From positions 1 through 6,368 of the forward strand of contig JAJFJO010000381.1 of the NCBI GenBank assembly GCA_021774015.1: a stretch of 6,368 nucleotides of DNA, read 5' to 3'. Shown here piece by piece: positions 1-5,587 of the stretch. The translations under genes were made by a program, and so were the position numbers. Below the pieces are notes generated by a model. That model was not told the origin of the DNA, searched no databases, and saw nothing but the letters and a program-made list of their open reading frames with translations. The first letter of the stretch is position 1; the number at the start of each line of letters is the position of its first letter. Origin of the DNA: Gammaproteobacteria bacterium (lineage in GTDB: Bacteria > Pseudomonadota > Gammaproteobacteria > Coxiellales > Coxiellaceae).

Positions 1-461
1 GTTTGCATGGTCTAATTCTTTGTTGTTTAAAGTTAGCTATAAGTATCATGAATGCAGGGGTTCTTTCAATACGGGGTTTTTGGCTGAATTATTTCATACA
101 AAATACTGAAGGCGTTTTTTGGTCTTTAAATTCACTTGCTCGCGCGCGTGGTTCCGAATCAAGATCGTGCTATTTATTGAAATTCAGTAAACAACCTGCC
201 TTTAGAGAATCAGTGGTTTTTAACCGCCCATTACAATTGATGATGCATTTGATGTGTTATTTAAAGCGAATTATTTCAGCATTATGCTTAGGCGGATTTT
301 GCTCAATGGGCGTTTCTGGGTGGCCTCAGTGCTTATGCACCATTTCAAACTACGGTATTGCAGTAATACGCTTTAACTTTTACGCTGCATTTCAGAGCAA
401 TCATCGTCAATGTGTTGTTTGATTTTAGGGAAAACGAATTAATATGATAAACTCCTCTGAT
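1..461. other. Left-edge region with no convincing gene
   Basis: An open frame runs from about base 3 to 422 on +, but its translation is rich in Cys, Phe and Trp, matches no family I recognise, has no ribosome binding site at its start, and runs straight through the dispersed repeat at 285-383. I therefore treat the stretch as mainly non-coding. It carries that repeat and ends at the toxin-antitoxin promoter at 462. A degraded gene remnant in bases 1-284 cannot be excluded. Confidence 0.45.
285..383 (+). repeat. Composite dispersed repeat, copy 1 (parts A and B)
   Basis: Part A (285-321, extending weakly to 338) matches 1174-1210 at 36 of 37 positions, starting TGCTTAGGCGG and ending CGTTTCTGGGT. 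Part B (347-383) matches 2094-2130 at 32 of 37 positions, with an identical 21-nt core that begins AAACTACGGTATTGC. A and B lie next to each other here and again near 2019-2130. No transposase or obvious terminal inverted repeat is present, so the repeat type is unknown. Confidence 0.8.
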
Positions 462-490
462 TTGACAGTATCGCAATTTTGCTATATACT
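462..490 (+). promoter_or_regulatory. Sigma70-type promoter of the + strand toxin-antitoxin operon
   Basis: The -35 element is a perfect TTGACA (462-467), followed by a 17-nt spacer and TATACT (485-490) as the -10 element. The predicted transcript start is near 496-498, at the toxin ATG at 498. This rules out the upstream in-frame ATG at 444 as the start for this promoter. Confidence 0.8.
469..486. promoter_or_regulatory. Imperfect palindrome in promoter spacer, probable antitoxin operator
   Basis: TATCGCAA (469-476) and TTGCTATA (479-486) are inverted with 7 of 8 pairs matching around a TT centre. The site fills the -35/-10 spacer, where binding by the XRE antitoxin of this operon would block RNA polymerase. 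Binding is inferred from position and from the usual autoregulation of such modules. Confidence 0.5.
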
Positions 491-497
491 TACCTGT

Positions 498-830
498 ATG
501 AATATGAAATGGGAAGTCATTACGCTAAATAGGATTGTTGATAAAGAGCTTGGCTCTCTTGATGCAACATTTAAAGCAAAGTTTTTGCATATTGCGGAGA
601 TGCTTGAAAATTTTGGACCAAATAATGTAAAAGAACCGTATTGTAAATCGCTTGGAAATAGGTTGTGGGAAATTAGGATGAAAGGACAGCCGGGTATAGC
701 GAGAGCAATATATGTAACGACGAAAGGTAGAAAAATTATTTTACTACATGCTTTTGTTAAAAAAACACAAAAAACACCGCCTAAAGCTATTGACTTGGCT
801 TTAAGGCGACTTAAGGAGGCAGGCTTATGA
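498..830 (+). CDS. higB: Gp49/HigB-type RelE-superfamily toxin
   Basis: The 110-aa product matches the phage Gp49-like/HigB toxin family (RelE/ParE superfamily), which usually cleaves mRNA on the ribosome. Family features seen are the central LGNRLWEIRM strand (residues 52-61), the basic IARAIYV strand (67-73), and the C-terminal LLHAFVKKTQKTPPKAIDLALRR segment (82-104), whose Lys/Arg residues belong to the conserved basic surface. The frame opens further upstream at 444, but the strong promoter at 462-490 lies inside that extension, so ATG 498 (or 504) is the start. No Shine-Dalgarno precedes it and the mRNA is probably leaderless or nearly so. Its stop overlaps the antitoxin start (ATGA, 827-830). 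Toxin-first order is typical of HigBA. The family is clear; the cellular target is inferred. Confidence 0.87.
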   Translation: MNMKWEVITLNRIVDKELGSLDATFKAKFLHIAEMLENFGPNNVKEPYCKSLGNRLWEIRMKGQPGIARAIYVTTKGRKIILLHAFVKKTQKTPPKAIDLALRRLKEAGL

Positions 831-1105
831 CTAAGTTATCTACATTAAAGAAAAAGTGGCTGAAAGATTCAAAAGTTAAAGCAGCTTATGAAGAGCATAC
901 GCTGGAATTTACTGTAGCACAAAAATTAATTTCTGAAAGGCTGAAAGTCAAAATGACCCAAAAAGATATTGCTGAAAAAATGGGGACTACGCAATCTGTT
1001 ATAGCGCGCCTAGAAAGTGGTGCGCAATTGCCAACGATAAAAACAATTCAGCGTTATGCCAATGCACTGGGAAAATATCCTGAAATTCGATTTAGAAATG
1101 CTTGA
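827..1105 (+). CDS. higA: XRE/HigA-type helix-turn-helix antitoxin
   Basis: This 92-aa protein should neutralise the preceding toxin and repress the shared promoter. Residues 43-65 (MTQKDIAEKMGTTQSVIARLESG) form a textbook XRE/Cro-type helix-turn-helix, followed by the usual LPTIKTIQRYANALG segment. The basic N-terminal 20 residues, preceding the HTH, are a plausible toxin-contact region. Translation is coupled: the ATG overlaps the toxin stop, and a strong Shine-Dalgarno (AAGGAGG, 813-819) sits 7 nt upstream inside the toxin gene. With a leaderless toxin start, this arrangement should favour antitoxin over toxin synthesis. No clear intrinsic terminator follows. Confidence 0.9.
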   Translation: MTKLSTLKKKWLKDSKVKAAYEEHTLEFTVAQKLISERLKVKMTQKDIAEKMGTTQSVIARLESGAQLPTIKTIQRYANALGKYPEIRFRNA

Positions 1106-1173
1106 AATGATTCTCTTAGCGTAACTTGGAATTCTGTTGCAATTAGTGTTGTAGGCAAATTGTTTAGGTCTTG

Positions 1174-1227
1174 TGCTTAGGCGGATTTTGCTCAATGGTC
1201 GTTTCTGGGTCATTTTAGTGCTTAAGC
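1174..1227 (+). repeat. Dispersed repeat part A, copy 2
   Basis: Positions 1174-1210 match 285-321 with one mismatch, and both copies continue to a shared AGTGCTTA(T/A)GC about 8 nt further on. Part B is absent here. The copy lies between the two toxin-antitoxin modules in the same orientation as copy 1, so the + module is bracketed by direct repeats about 889 bp apart. Confidence 0.8.
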
Positions 1228-1263
1228 CAATAATGCGGAGTTTTTGGGGAGTGGCAAGAATTG

Positions 1264-1560
1264 TTATTTTGATAAGGCTTTTTTTACTGCTGTAGGGTTT
1301 TTTGCTATGACAATCAAATAGGCGCGAGTTGGGCCTTCAGGCGTGCGTTCGCCACGCTCCCACTTTTCCAATGTTCGCAATTTAAAACCAAACTCATGAG
1401 AAAATTCTTGGCGGTTCATGTGTAGTTTTTTCCTAATGTTTGCAACGTCAATTTGCGCAGGGATTCTAACTTTATGGCTTTTGGAGCCTTTTTTTTGACC
1501 TTGTGCATACTTTAGTGCCTCTTCAGCACCTTGCAATAAACTTTTACCAACATTGCTCAT
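1264..1560 (-). CDS. higA-2: HigA2/NadS-like helix-turn-helix antitoxin
   Basis: This 98-aa antitoxin is encoded after its toxin, separated by 3 nt (1561-1563). Residues 49-72 (NRQEFSHEFGFKLRTLEKWERGER) form the XRE-type helix-turn-helix; the WERGERTPEGP stretch is characteristic of the HigA2/NadS group paired with HigB2-type RelE toxins. The N-terminal 30 residues are Lys/Gly/Gln-rich and probably disordered until toxin is bound, as known for HigA2. A GAGGA ribosome binding site lies within the last codons of the toxin gene, about 8 nt before ATG. It probably represses the promoter at 1918-1946 through the twin palindromes there. Confidence 0.9.
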   Translation of the reverse strand: MSNVGKSLLQGAEEALKYAQGQKKGSKSHKVRIPAQIDVANIRKKLHMNRQEFSHEFGFKLRTLEKWERGERTPEGPTRAYLIVIAKNPTAVKKALSK

Positions 1561-1563
1561 TGT

Positions 1564-1896
1564 TTAATCCTCGTAGGTTTTTACAATTTTATCTATAATA
1601 AGCTTCAATACATTTTTTTCTGCATGAGATAAATTTGCTTTCATGTTTTTGCCATACATAGTAAAAAGAAAAATTGGTAATGTCCGATTGTGGTAGTAAT
1701 AAATGATACGAACACCACTTTTTTTCCCTTTATTTTTTGCACTCCATCTGATTTTTCGTGCACCTCCAGTGCCGGTAATGATTTCACCCGCGCTGGAGTG
1801 CTTTGCAATATAGTCGATGAAATTATTTTTAGAGTTATCGTCTATACATTTTTCAGCTTGCTTTAAAAATTCAGGAGTTTCTACGACCACCTGCAT
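1564..1896 (-). CDS. higB-2: HigB2-like RelE-family mRNA interferase toxin
   Basis: The 110-aa product matches the HigB2 branch of the RelE superfamily. Hallmarks are GGARKIRW (residues 44-51), GKKSGVRIIYYY (57-68), the hydrophobic IFLFTMYGK strand (75-83) and the C-terminal LSHAEKNVLKLI helix (89-100). Relatives such as Vibrio cholerae HigB2 cut mRNA on the ribosome; Arg and Lys residues in these blocks are the likely catalytic or RNA-binding positions. An AAAGGA Shine-Dalgarno sits 7 nt upstream of ATG, and the predicted 5' leader is only about 15 nt. It is first in a two-gene - strand operon and converges on the + strand module. No truncation is evident. Confidence 0.9.
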   Translation of the reverse strand: MQVVVETPEFLKQAEKCIDDNSKNNFIDYIAKHSSAGEIITGTGGARKIRWSAKNKGKKSGVRIIYYYHNRTLPIFLFTMYGKNMKANLSHAEKNVLKLIIDKIVKTYED

Positions 1897-1917
1897 TATG
1901 ATTTCCTTTCATAGGTA

Positions 1918-1946
1918 ACTATAACCCCAGCGGGGCTTTTTATCAA
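1918..1946 (-). promoter_or_regulatory. Sigma70-type promoter of the - strand toxin-antitoxin operon
   Basis: Read on -, TTGATA (1946-1941) and TATAGT (1923-1918) are separated by exactly 17 nt (1924-1940). The predicted start near 1911 leaves about 15 nt before the toxin ATG, including the AAAGGA ribosome binding site. Confidence 0.75.
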
Positions 1947-1959
1947 CCCCGTTGGGGTT
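1924..1959. promoter_or_regulatory. Twin palindromic operators of the - strand module
   Basis: Two similar GC-rich palindromes occur in tandem: CCCCAGCGGGG (1925-1935), entirely inside the -35/-10 spacer, and AACCCCGTTGGGGTT (1945-1959), overlapping and just upstream of the -35. Centres are about 22 nt apart, roughly two helical turns. This fits cooperative binding by HigA2-type dimers. Each is followed by a short T run on +, so they could also act as weak terminators for + strand read-through. Confidence 0.65.
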
Positions 1960-2018
1960 TTTATAGGGTTGATTGGTTGCCTGCTGCTTGTGTGGTATAT
2001 CTGTAACATACTGAATCT

Positions 2019-2130
2019 TCTTTAGGTTTGATTTTTCAATTGTTTCTAGGTTAAGCCCTCAAACGTATGGCAGCAATACCGTAGTTTTGTTTTAAACTAC
2101 GGTATTGCAGTAATGCACTATAACCCTTAC
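2019..2130 (+). repeat. Composite dispersed repeat, copy 3 (degenerate A plus B)
   Basis: Positions 2019-2057 resemble part A with small deletions (shared TTTAGG, GATTTT, CAAT, TTTCT and a terminal TTAAGCC). Positions 2094-2130 match part B at 347-383 with 32 of 37 identical. As in copy 1, A precedes B. It lies downstream of the - strand module's promoter and ahead of the LysM gene. Confidence 0.6.
2073..2108. repeat. Perfect 15-bp inverted repeat within part B
   Basis: GCAATACCGTAGTTT (2073-2087) is exactly inverted at 2094-2108 around the 6-nt loop TGTTTT. The right arm is the core of part B; the left arm is an inverted duplicate of it that copy 1 lacks. There is no following T run, so it is not an ordinary terminator. 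Confidence 0.85.
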
Positions 2131-2175
2131 CCTTTCTAAATCAGGCTGAAATTTACAACCATGTCATAACATTGG

Positions 2176-2430
2176 GTGCCGCAGATGTTACCAAAACACA
2201 ATTACTACATTGTTAATAATACGGCGCCGTTACAAAACCTGGCGGATGCATTTTATGACACTAAAAATCATGGTGTTCGGGATGCTTTCCTAACAATCAA
2301 CAGGTCTATTTGCCCGACGGGTTTAACAACCATTGGGCAAACACTGTATTTGCCGTCAACAAATGATAATCATGCTCATTGTTTGGATCAATTGCAAAAC
2401 CATGTTGTTAGCATCGATAAAAGCACTTAA
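2176..2430 (+). CDS. LysM-like domain fragment, N-terminal part of an interrupted gene
   Basis: The 84-residue frame contains a LysM-like module (residues about 10-60). It opens with YYIVNNTAPLQNLADAF, matching the YxVxxGDTLxxIA pattern, has a central Asn (TINRS), and ends GLTTIGQTLYLP, matching the usual GQxLxIP close. LysM modules bind peptidoglycan or chitin glycans. There is no signal peptide. GTG 2176 is the most upstream start and ATG 2185 the alternative; neither has a good ribosome binding site. The frame ends at TAA 2428-2430, but the same frame continues open to 3324, so this looks like the front of a roughly 382-aa protein cut by one nonsense codon, or a gene ending where a toxin domain was joined in frame. 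Confidence 0.6.
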   Translation: MPQMLPKHNYYIVNNTAPLQNLADAFYDTKNHGVRDAFLTINRSICPTGLTTIGQTLYLPSTNDNHAHCLDQLQNHVVSIDKST

Positions 2431-2463
2431 ACTTTAACGATAGAAGAAAAAATTGTTAAAGCA

Positions 2464-3324
2464 TTGAATCATCTCAAAATTGCGTTATCACAAATGAGTG
2501 GTGTAACCGGTGCAATTGGTTCATTGATTGCTTACCGTATTGGAAGAATAGAAAGCACGATTAATGCATTTGACGAAGAATTGGCACATTGGTTTAATTT
2601 AAACTATCGAGAGAAACAATCGATTGAAGAGGCTATTGATATTACAAGGCGTAATAAGTTCGATCTTGAAAAAGAAGTGGGCTCATTAACGCGCTTGAGT
2701 TTAAATCATTCGCCTCATTTTGTGACAGGTATTGTTGATCGTTTAAAAGTACGCTACGACATGGCAAAGCGCGGCATCGTGCAAACCCATATTAATAATG
2801 ATGATTGGACAATCGAGGGTTGGGAAAAATACCACCTTAATATCAATAAGATCAGCGGAGCAGCAAAAAAAGCAGGGAAGGTAGGTTTGTATTTAGCAGG
2901 TGGTGTTGATGGGATTAACATTGTGGCATCTTATCTCGCGCATGGCTGGAGCAATAGGTTAGGTGAGGATTTTTCAAAAAATATCGGTGATTTTACAGGA
3001 ATATGGTATGGTGGGAAGACGGGTGAACAGGTGGCCAAGTATGCTTTGAAAAGAGGGCTGGGTAGAACGGTTATTAACTTCGGGGTGGATACCTTGCAAG
3101 GAGTGGAGGGTGTAGGAGCCGCTGAAGCAGTTGCAGAAGCCGCTACAGCTGTATTATTATCACCAGAGCTGGCCATTGTGGGTGGCGGCGCCTTGATTGT
3201 TGGGGTAGGGTATCTTGGGGCGAAGTATGGGGCTGATTTGTTCTCAACGTTCACTACAGCCGCATACCACAAAACTCACAATTTGATTAATTTCTTGGAG
3301 AAAAGGTATTGTATATGGATGTAG
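2464..3324 (+). CDS. Putative pore-forming effector/bacteriocin domain
   Basis: This is the in-frame continuation of the LysM frame after the TAA at 2428. If translated alone it would start at TTG 2464 (286 aa) or ATG 2494; neither has a clear ribosome binding site. Residues 1-110 are charged and helical. The C-terminal third is rich in Gly/Ala: GAAKKAGKVGLYLAGGVDG, then GAAEAVAEAATAVLLSPELAIVGGGALIVGVGYLGAKYGADL. These look like membrane-inserting hydrophobic hairpins or glycine zippers, as in pore-forming bacteriocins and some T6SS effectors. The last 10 bases overlap a small two-TM gene, typical of a toxin with a membrane immunity protein. I cannot assign it to a named family. The function is inferred from composition and neighbour, and the interruption may make it a pseudogene. 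Confidence 0.6.
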   Translation: MNHLKIALSQMSGVTGAIGSLIAYRIGRIESTINAFDEELAHWFNLNYREKQSIEEAIDITRRNKFDLEKEVGSLTRLSLNHSPHFVTGIVDRLKVRYDMAKRGIVQTHINNDDWTIEGWEKYHLNINKISGAAKKAGKVGLYLAGGVDGINIVASYLAHGWSNRLGEDFSKNIGDFTGIWYGGKTGEQVAKYALKRGLGRTVINFGVDTLQGVEGVGAAEAVAEAATAVLLSPELAIVGGGALIVGVGYLGAKYGADLFSTFTTAAYHKTHNLINFLEKRYCIWM

Positions 3325-3683
3325 TGAGTAATTTACTTGTGCTTACTTTAAGTTTGCTGGGCATTTTTTCTGCTCTAGTAGGCATCTACTCCACCATCAA
3401 AGCCAATCGATTTGCTAAAACCAAATTTGATCAGCTTCAAAAAAAGTTACAACTGCCGAGTCTTGCAAATATGGATTCAACTTATAAATGCTGGAGATTA
3501 TATGATTACTCTGCGGATCTTCTGACAAAACGATCTGTGAAAAAGCAGCTACAAGACCCCAGCTCGCCCTACCATCATTTAAGTGATGCAGAAATAAAAG
3601 AAGTTGGCTCGTTTTTAAGAACGCTTTTTCTGAGTGTTGTGGTATTTGTTGCCTCTTATTTATTGCTGAAACTGTTTACATAG
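3315..3683 (+). CDS. Small two-TM membrane protein, putative immunity protein
   Basis: The 122-aa product has one hydrophobic helix at about residues 4-26 (LLVLTLSLLGIFSALVGIYS) and another at about 100-121 (LFLSVVVFVASYLLLKLF), flanking a soluble, basic middle of about 75 residues. No family was recognised. ATG 3315 is preferred over the upstream TTG 3309 because AAAGG (3303-3306) lies 8 nt upstream. The start overlaps the end of the preceding frame by 10 nt, indicating translational coupling. Immunity proteins to pore-forming toxins are typically small inner-membrane proteins encoded directly after the toxin, which is the basis for the inference. A holin-like or unrelated role is possible. 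Confidence 0.65.
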   Translation: MDVVSNLLVLTLSLLGIFSALVGIYSTIKANRFAKTKFDQLQKKLQLPSLANMDSTYKCWRLYDYSADLLTKRSVKKQLQDPSSPYHHLSDAEIKEVGSFLRTLFLSVVVFVASYLLLKLFT

Positions 3684-3998
3684 CATAGCTTTTATAAAAA
3701 TTGTTGATTGGTTAAAGGTAGCTGGGTGACACAGAAGCGCTCGTTTTTCGATGCTGAGTGGTTAAGTTATTCGAGTAGGCACATGCAATGATACATCTGA
3801 TAGCGCCCCTATCGTTTAGTCGGTGATTTAATGGATTTGCCAGAAGCGGCTATTTCACGTTTGCAATCGCGGCAATCAATGCGTGGTCGTTTGGATACGA
3901 TTAAAAACATATTGGGTAATGATCTGTTGGAGTAACCGTTTCTTAAAACAGATTTTTTTATAGTCCTGATTGTTTTTTTTAAGGCTCTGTTAAGTAAG
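3684..3998. other. Intergenic stretch with a gene remnant and T-rich tail
   Basis: Apart from the short frame at 3831-3935 no gene is visible. Positions 3942-3983 contain CTTAAAACA and a complementary T-rich TGTTTTTTTTAAG segment able to form an imperfect hairpin, with T runs at 3953-3959 and 3973-3980. This could weakly terminate transcription arriving from the left before the small RNA promoter at 4001. Confidence 0.4.
3831..3935 (+). pseudogene. Short frame resembling the C-terminal remnant of a gene
   Basis: A 34-residue frame from ATG 3831 (open from 3804) to TAA 3933 reads like a normal soluble protein end: it starts MDLPEAAISRLQSRQ and ends DTIKNILGNDLLE, a regular amphipathic helix. 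There is no convincing ribosome binding site, and a stop at 3801-3803 ends the frame upstream. It could be the tail of a gene whose front was lost, or a small protein. No family assignment is possible. Confidence 0.3.
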
Positions 3999-4000
3999 TA

Positions 4001-4029
4001 TTGCATTTTGAATGGAGGCAGATTATTCT
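4001..4029 (+). promoter_or_regulatory. Promoter of structured RNA copy A
   Basis: TTGCAT (4001-4006), a 17-nt spacer and TATTCT (4024-4029). The match to sigma70 consensus is moderate, but the same layout (TTGCGT-17-TAACCT) lies at the same distance from RNA copy B, inside a conserved TATTGCRT block, which supports function. Predicted start is about 4034-4037. Confidence 0.6.
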
Positions 4030-4035
4030 ATCCGT

Positions 4036-4210
4036 GTACTCATTGACTGTTCGCTGGGTACACGCCGCTTGATCGGCAAAAAAGCGTGACGGAGATGTGC
4101 TAGGAACACAGATCTGCCACTAACCACAATAACTAACAAGAGTAGCTATAATGGTTAAAGTCAGTGTAGGTGATCACTGTTTTGTGACTCACCGTTTTGA
4201 ACGCCTTTTT
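4036..4210 (+). ncRNA. Structured small RNA, copy A (unrecognised family)
   Basis: This RNA of about 175 nt aligns with copy B without gaps from 4084 to 4210 (71 of 94 identical over 4084-4177). Predicted hairpins are GTGTAC/GTACAC (4034-4063); GCCG/CGGC (4064-4077); a stem presenting the conserved loop CTAGGAA (4100-4106); an imperfect 14-position stem (4122-4135 with 4143-4156) with conserved loop ACAAGAG (4136-4142); and GGTGA-TCAC/GTGA-TCACC (4169-4193). GCGT (4084-4087) can pair with ACGC (4201-4204), closing the structure, and a T run ends it. Compared with copy B, pair A4129-T4149 is G-C there and T4161-A4200 is C-G there, both compensatory. It lies about 260 nt upstream of the 371-aa gene. 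It could be a trans-acting sRNA or a terminating leader; it matches no Rfam family I can recall. Confidence 0.7.
4161..4210 (+). terminator. Intrinsic terminator of RNA copy A
   Basis: A nested hairpin (outer TCAG/TTGA-type pairing at 4161-4164 with 4197-4200, inner stem 4169-4177 with 4184-4193 and one bulged C) is followed by CGCCTTTTT ending at 4210. It is weaker than the copy B terminator but at the equivalent position. Confidence 0.55.
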
Positions 4211-4471
4211 GATCAATTTATGTGTTTGCTGCAAAGCCTATTTGTTGAGCGATGACTTTCTTGCGTCTTTAGTCATGGCTTGATTTAATTTGGTGCGTGT
4301 TGAGCAATATTAAATTGCGATCAGGCGGTCTTTTTTCTTGTGAAAGAAGGCCGCTCTGAGACGTCAATGATCTGAACTACTTCTTGTTGTTTATGAAGTG
4401 ATTGTGGAAAGTCATTTTTTATAATGAATCTGTTTTTAAAGGTGGATTCAGCAGCAGGGAGGTAAGTTTAC
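4211..4471. other. Spacer between RNA copy A and the 371-aa gene, with hairpin and promoter
   Basis: No gene is visible. GTCATGGCT (4272-4280) recurs at 5832-5840 in the equivalent position after RNA copy B. GCAAT/ATTGC forms a small hairpin at 4305-4319. A 13-bp hairpin lies at 4325-4354. A perfect TATAAT (4420-4425), without a good -35, is the likely -10 for the 371-aa gene. Confidence 0.5.
4325..4354. repeat. Strong 13-bp hairpin in the leader region
   Basis: GCGGTCTTTTTTC (4325-4337) pairs with GAAAGAAGGCCGC (4342-4354) across the 4-nt loop TTGT, using two G-T wobbles. No T run follows on either strand, so it is not a standard terminator. It lies upstream of the TATAAT at 4420 and may be a protein-binding or RNA structural element. 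Confidence 0.75.
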
Positions 4472-5587
4472 ATGCGAATTTTTTCTAAGAATGGGCAGGC
4501 ATATTTTATTATCGTTGATAAAGATGAATCATTTTTTCCTATTTTAGAAAAAATGTTTATTCGACCAAAAATGGCGGTGTTTGATAGTGCGATAAAAGAA
4601 ACGATGAGAAGCATTGAGCCTAAAAAGCGGTCCAGGTCTTTGCGGCATTCGGCGGCGGATGATTCTATGGCCGGAGGAATGGCAGCAGATACGCCAATTT
4701 GTTATATGCATTTTTCTGATATTAAAATTACAATCTTTGGGGTTATTGATCTATTTAAAACTGCTAAAAATATTCATGAGCTTGTTGATTATCTTCATCT
4801 GGCTATCCAGCTGGCTATTTGGGATCGTCAGTTTAATTCGTCAATAGATCATTATGGCTTGGAAAGAATGGAGCATGAGATTGGTCTTGTTGTCGAACTT
4901 AAGGAGCTGCTTGATCAATGGTTTTATTTTGGGAAGGTAGCCCCCGATTTGGTAAGGATGGCTAGCCTAAATAAATACGGTGATCCATCTGCCTCAGGGG
5001 CGAGTAGAGCGTTAATCTTGGATGCTAATATCCCTATTCCGGGTAGAATAGAGGCAGTAATTGGTTTGTTACATGGGCATAACTACATCACTACGCCATC
5101 ACTGGATCTTCCTTCGGATCAAAAATATATAACACTAGATACACTGTGTAATATGGTTTCTGACATTAGTGAGATTGTGCAAGCGCGCAGTGCACAAAAT
5201 AGAGAGCGTTTTAATAGTGCCATATTGTCGGCAATTTTGGGTGCCTCAAACTCGGATGCAACGAGTGAAGATGGTGAGGAAGATGAGCAGGCATTGCCCC
5301 CTATCGTTGCATTGGAAAATTATAAAAAAGAAAGGCAGAGAAGGTCTCGAAATGAGTACACTGTGCCATTGGGCCGTTTTTTTAGAGCTGTTGGGTGTGA
5401 ACTCTATACGAAGACAGAAAAATTTCATGCAGTTGATGCTGTGATGTCGGCTATGCGTCGTGACGAAAAAAAACCAATTCAGGTTGATGCGCAACACTTT
5501 GGCCCCTTGCACCAAGGGCAGCTTGGACAGTTGGTCCATAGCTTGGAGATTCGTCTTGTGAAGAAAAACCCGGTATTGCGTAATTAA
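4472..5587 (+). CDS. Hypothetical 371-aa soluble protein of unknown family
   Basis: No recognised family, signal peptide, convincing transmembrane segment or nucleotide-binding P-loop. Visible segments are an N-terminal region (1-45); a basic patch EPKKRSRSLRH (49-59); a small-residue linker AADDSMAGGMAADTP (61-75); a helical hydrophobic block (76-165); a central region 166-250 containing the PIPGRIEAVIGLLHGHNYITTPS stretch; an acidic linker SDATSEDGEEDEQ (261-273); a basic cluster KKERQRRSR (285-293); and a C-terminal domain (295-371). The multi-domain, charged-linker layout would suit a cytoplasmic regulatory or secreted effector protein, but this is speculation. The start is well supported by AGGGAGGT (4456-4463), 8 nt before ATG. 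It lies between the two copies of the structured RNA, and its last codons overlap the promoter of copy B. Confidence 0.85.
   Translation: MRIFSKNGQAYFIIVDKDESFFPILEKMFIRPKMAVFDSAIKETMRSIEPKKRSRSLRHSAADDSMAGGMAADTPICYMHFSDIKITIFGVIDLFKTAKNIHELVDYLHLAIQLAIWDRQFNSSIDHYGLERMEHEIGLVVELKELLDQWFYFGKVAPDLVRMASLNKYGDPSASGASRALILDANIPIPGRIEAVIGLLHGHNYITTPSLDLPSDQKYITLDTLCNMVSDISEIVQARSAQNRERFNSAILSAILGASNSDATSEDGEEDEQALPPIVALENYKKERQRRSRNEYTVPLGRFFRAVGCELYTKTEKFHAVDAVMSAMRRDEKKPIQVDAQHFGPLHQGQLGQLVHSLEIRLVKKNPVLRN

Noticed and set aside
3..422. Long open frame on + at the left edge
   Set aside because: Cys/Phe/Trp-rich translation unlike a normal protein, no ribosome binding site, and it runs through a dispersed repeat.
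444..497. N-terminal extension of the Gp49-type toxin from ATG 444
   Set aside because: A near-consensus promoter lies inside it, and the family homology begins at about MKWEV, so the start is 498 or 504.
1010..1213. Open frame on - overlapping the XRE antitoxin end and repeat part A
   Set aside because: Shadow frame crossing a clear gene and a repeat, with no family resemblance.
285..2130. Integron attC sites
   Set aside because: The repeats lack paired RYYYAAC and GTTRRRY ends; single matches such as GTTAAGC at 2050 have no partner at a suitable distance. No integrase is visible.
2931..3272. Open frame on - opposite the putative pore-forming domain
   Set aside because: Pro/Ala/Ser/Thr-rich mirror translation of the Gly/Ala-rich coding strand, without start signals.
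3809..4006. Open frame on - (65 codons)
   Set aside because: Very basic translation of AT-rich intergenic DNA; the + strand frame at 3831 looks more protein-like and no ribosome binding site is present.
4614..5539. Alternative frames on both strands inside the 371-aa gene
   Set aside because: All are shadows of the longer frame, which has a strong ribosome binding site and ordinary amino acid composition.
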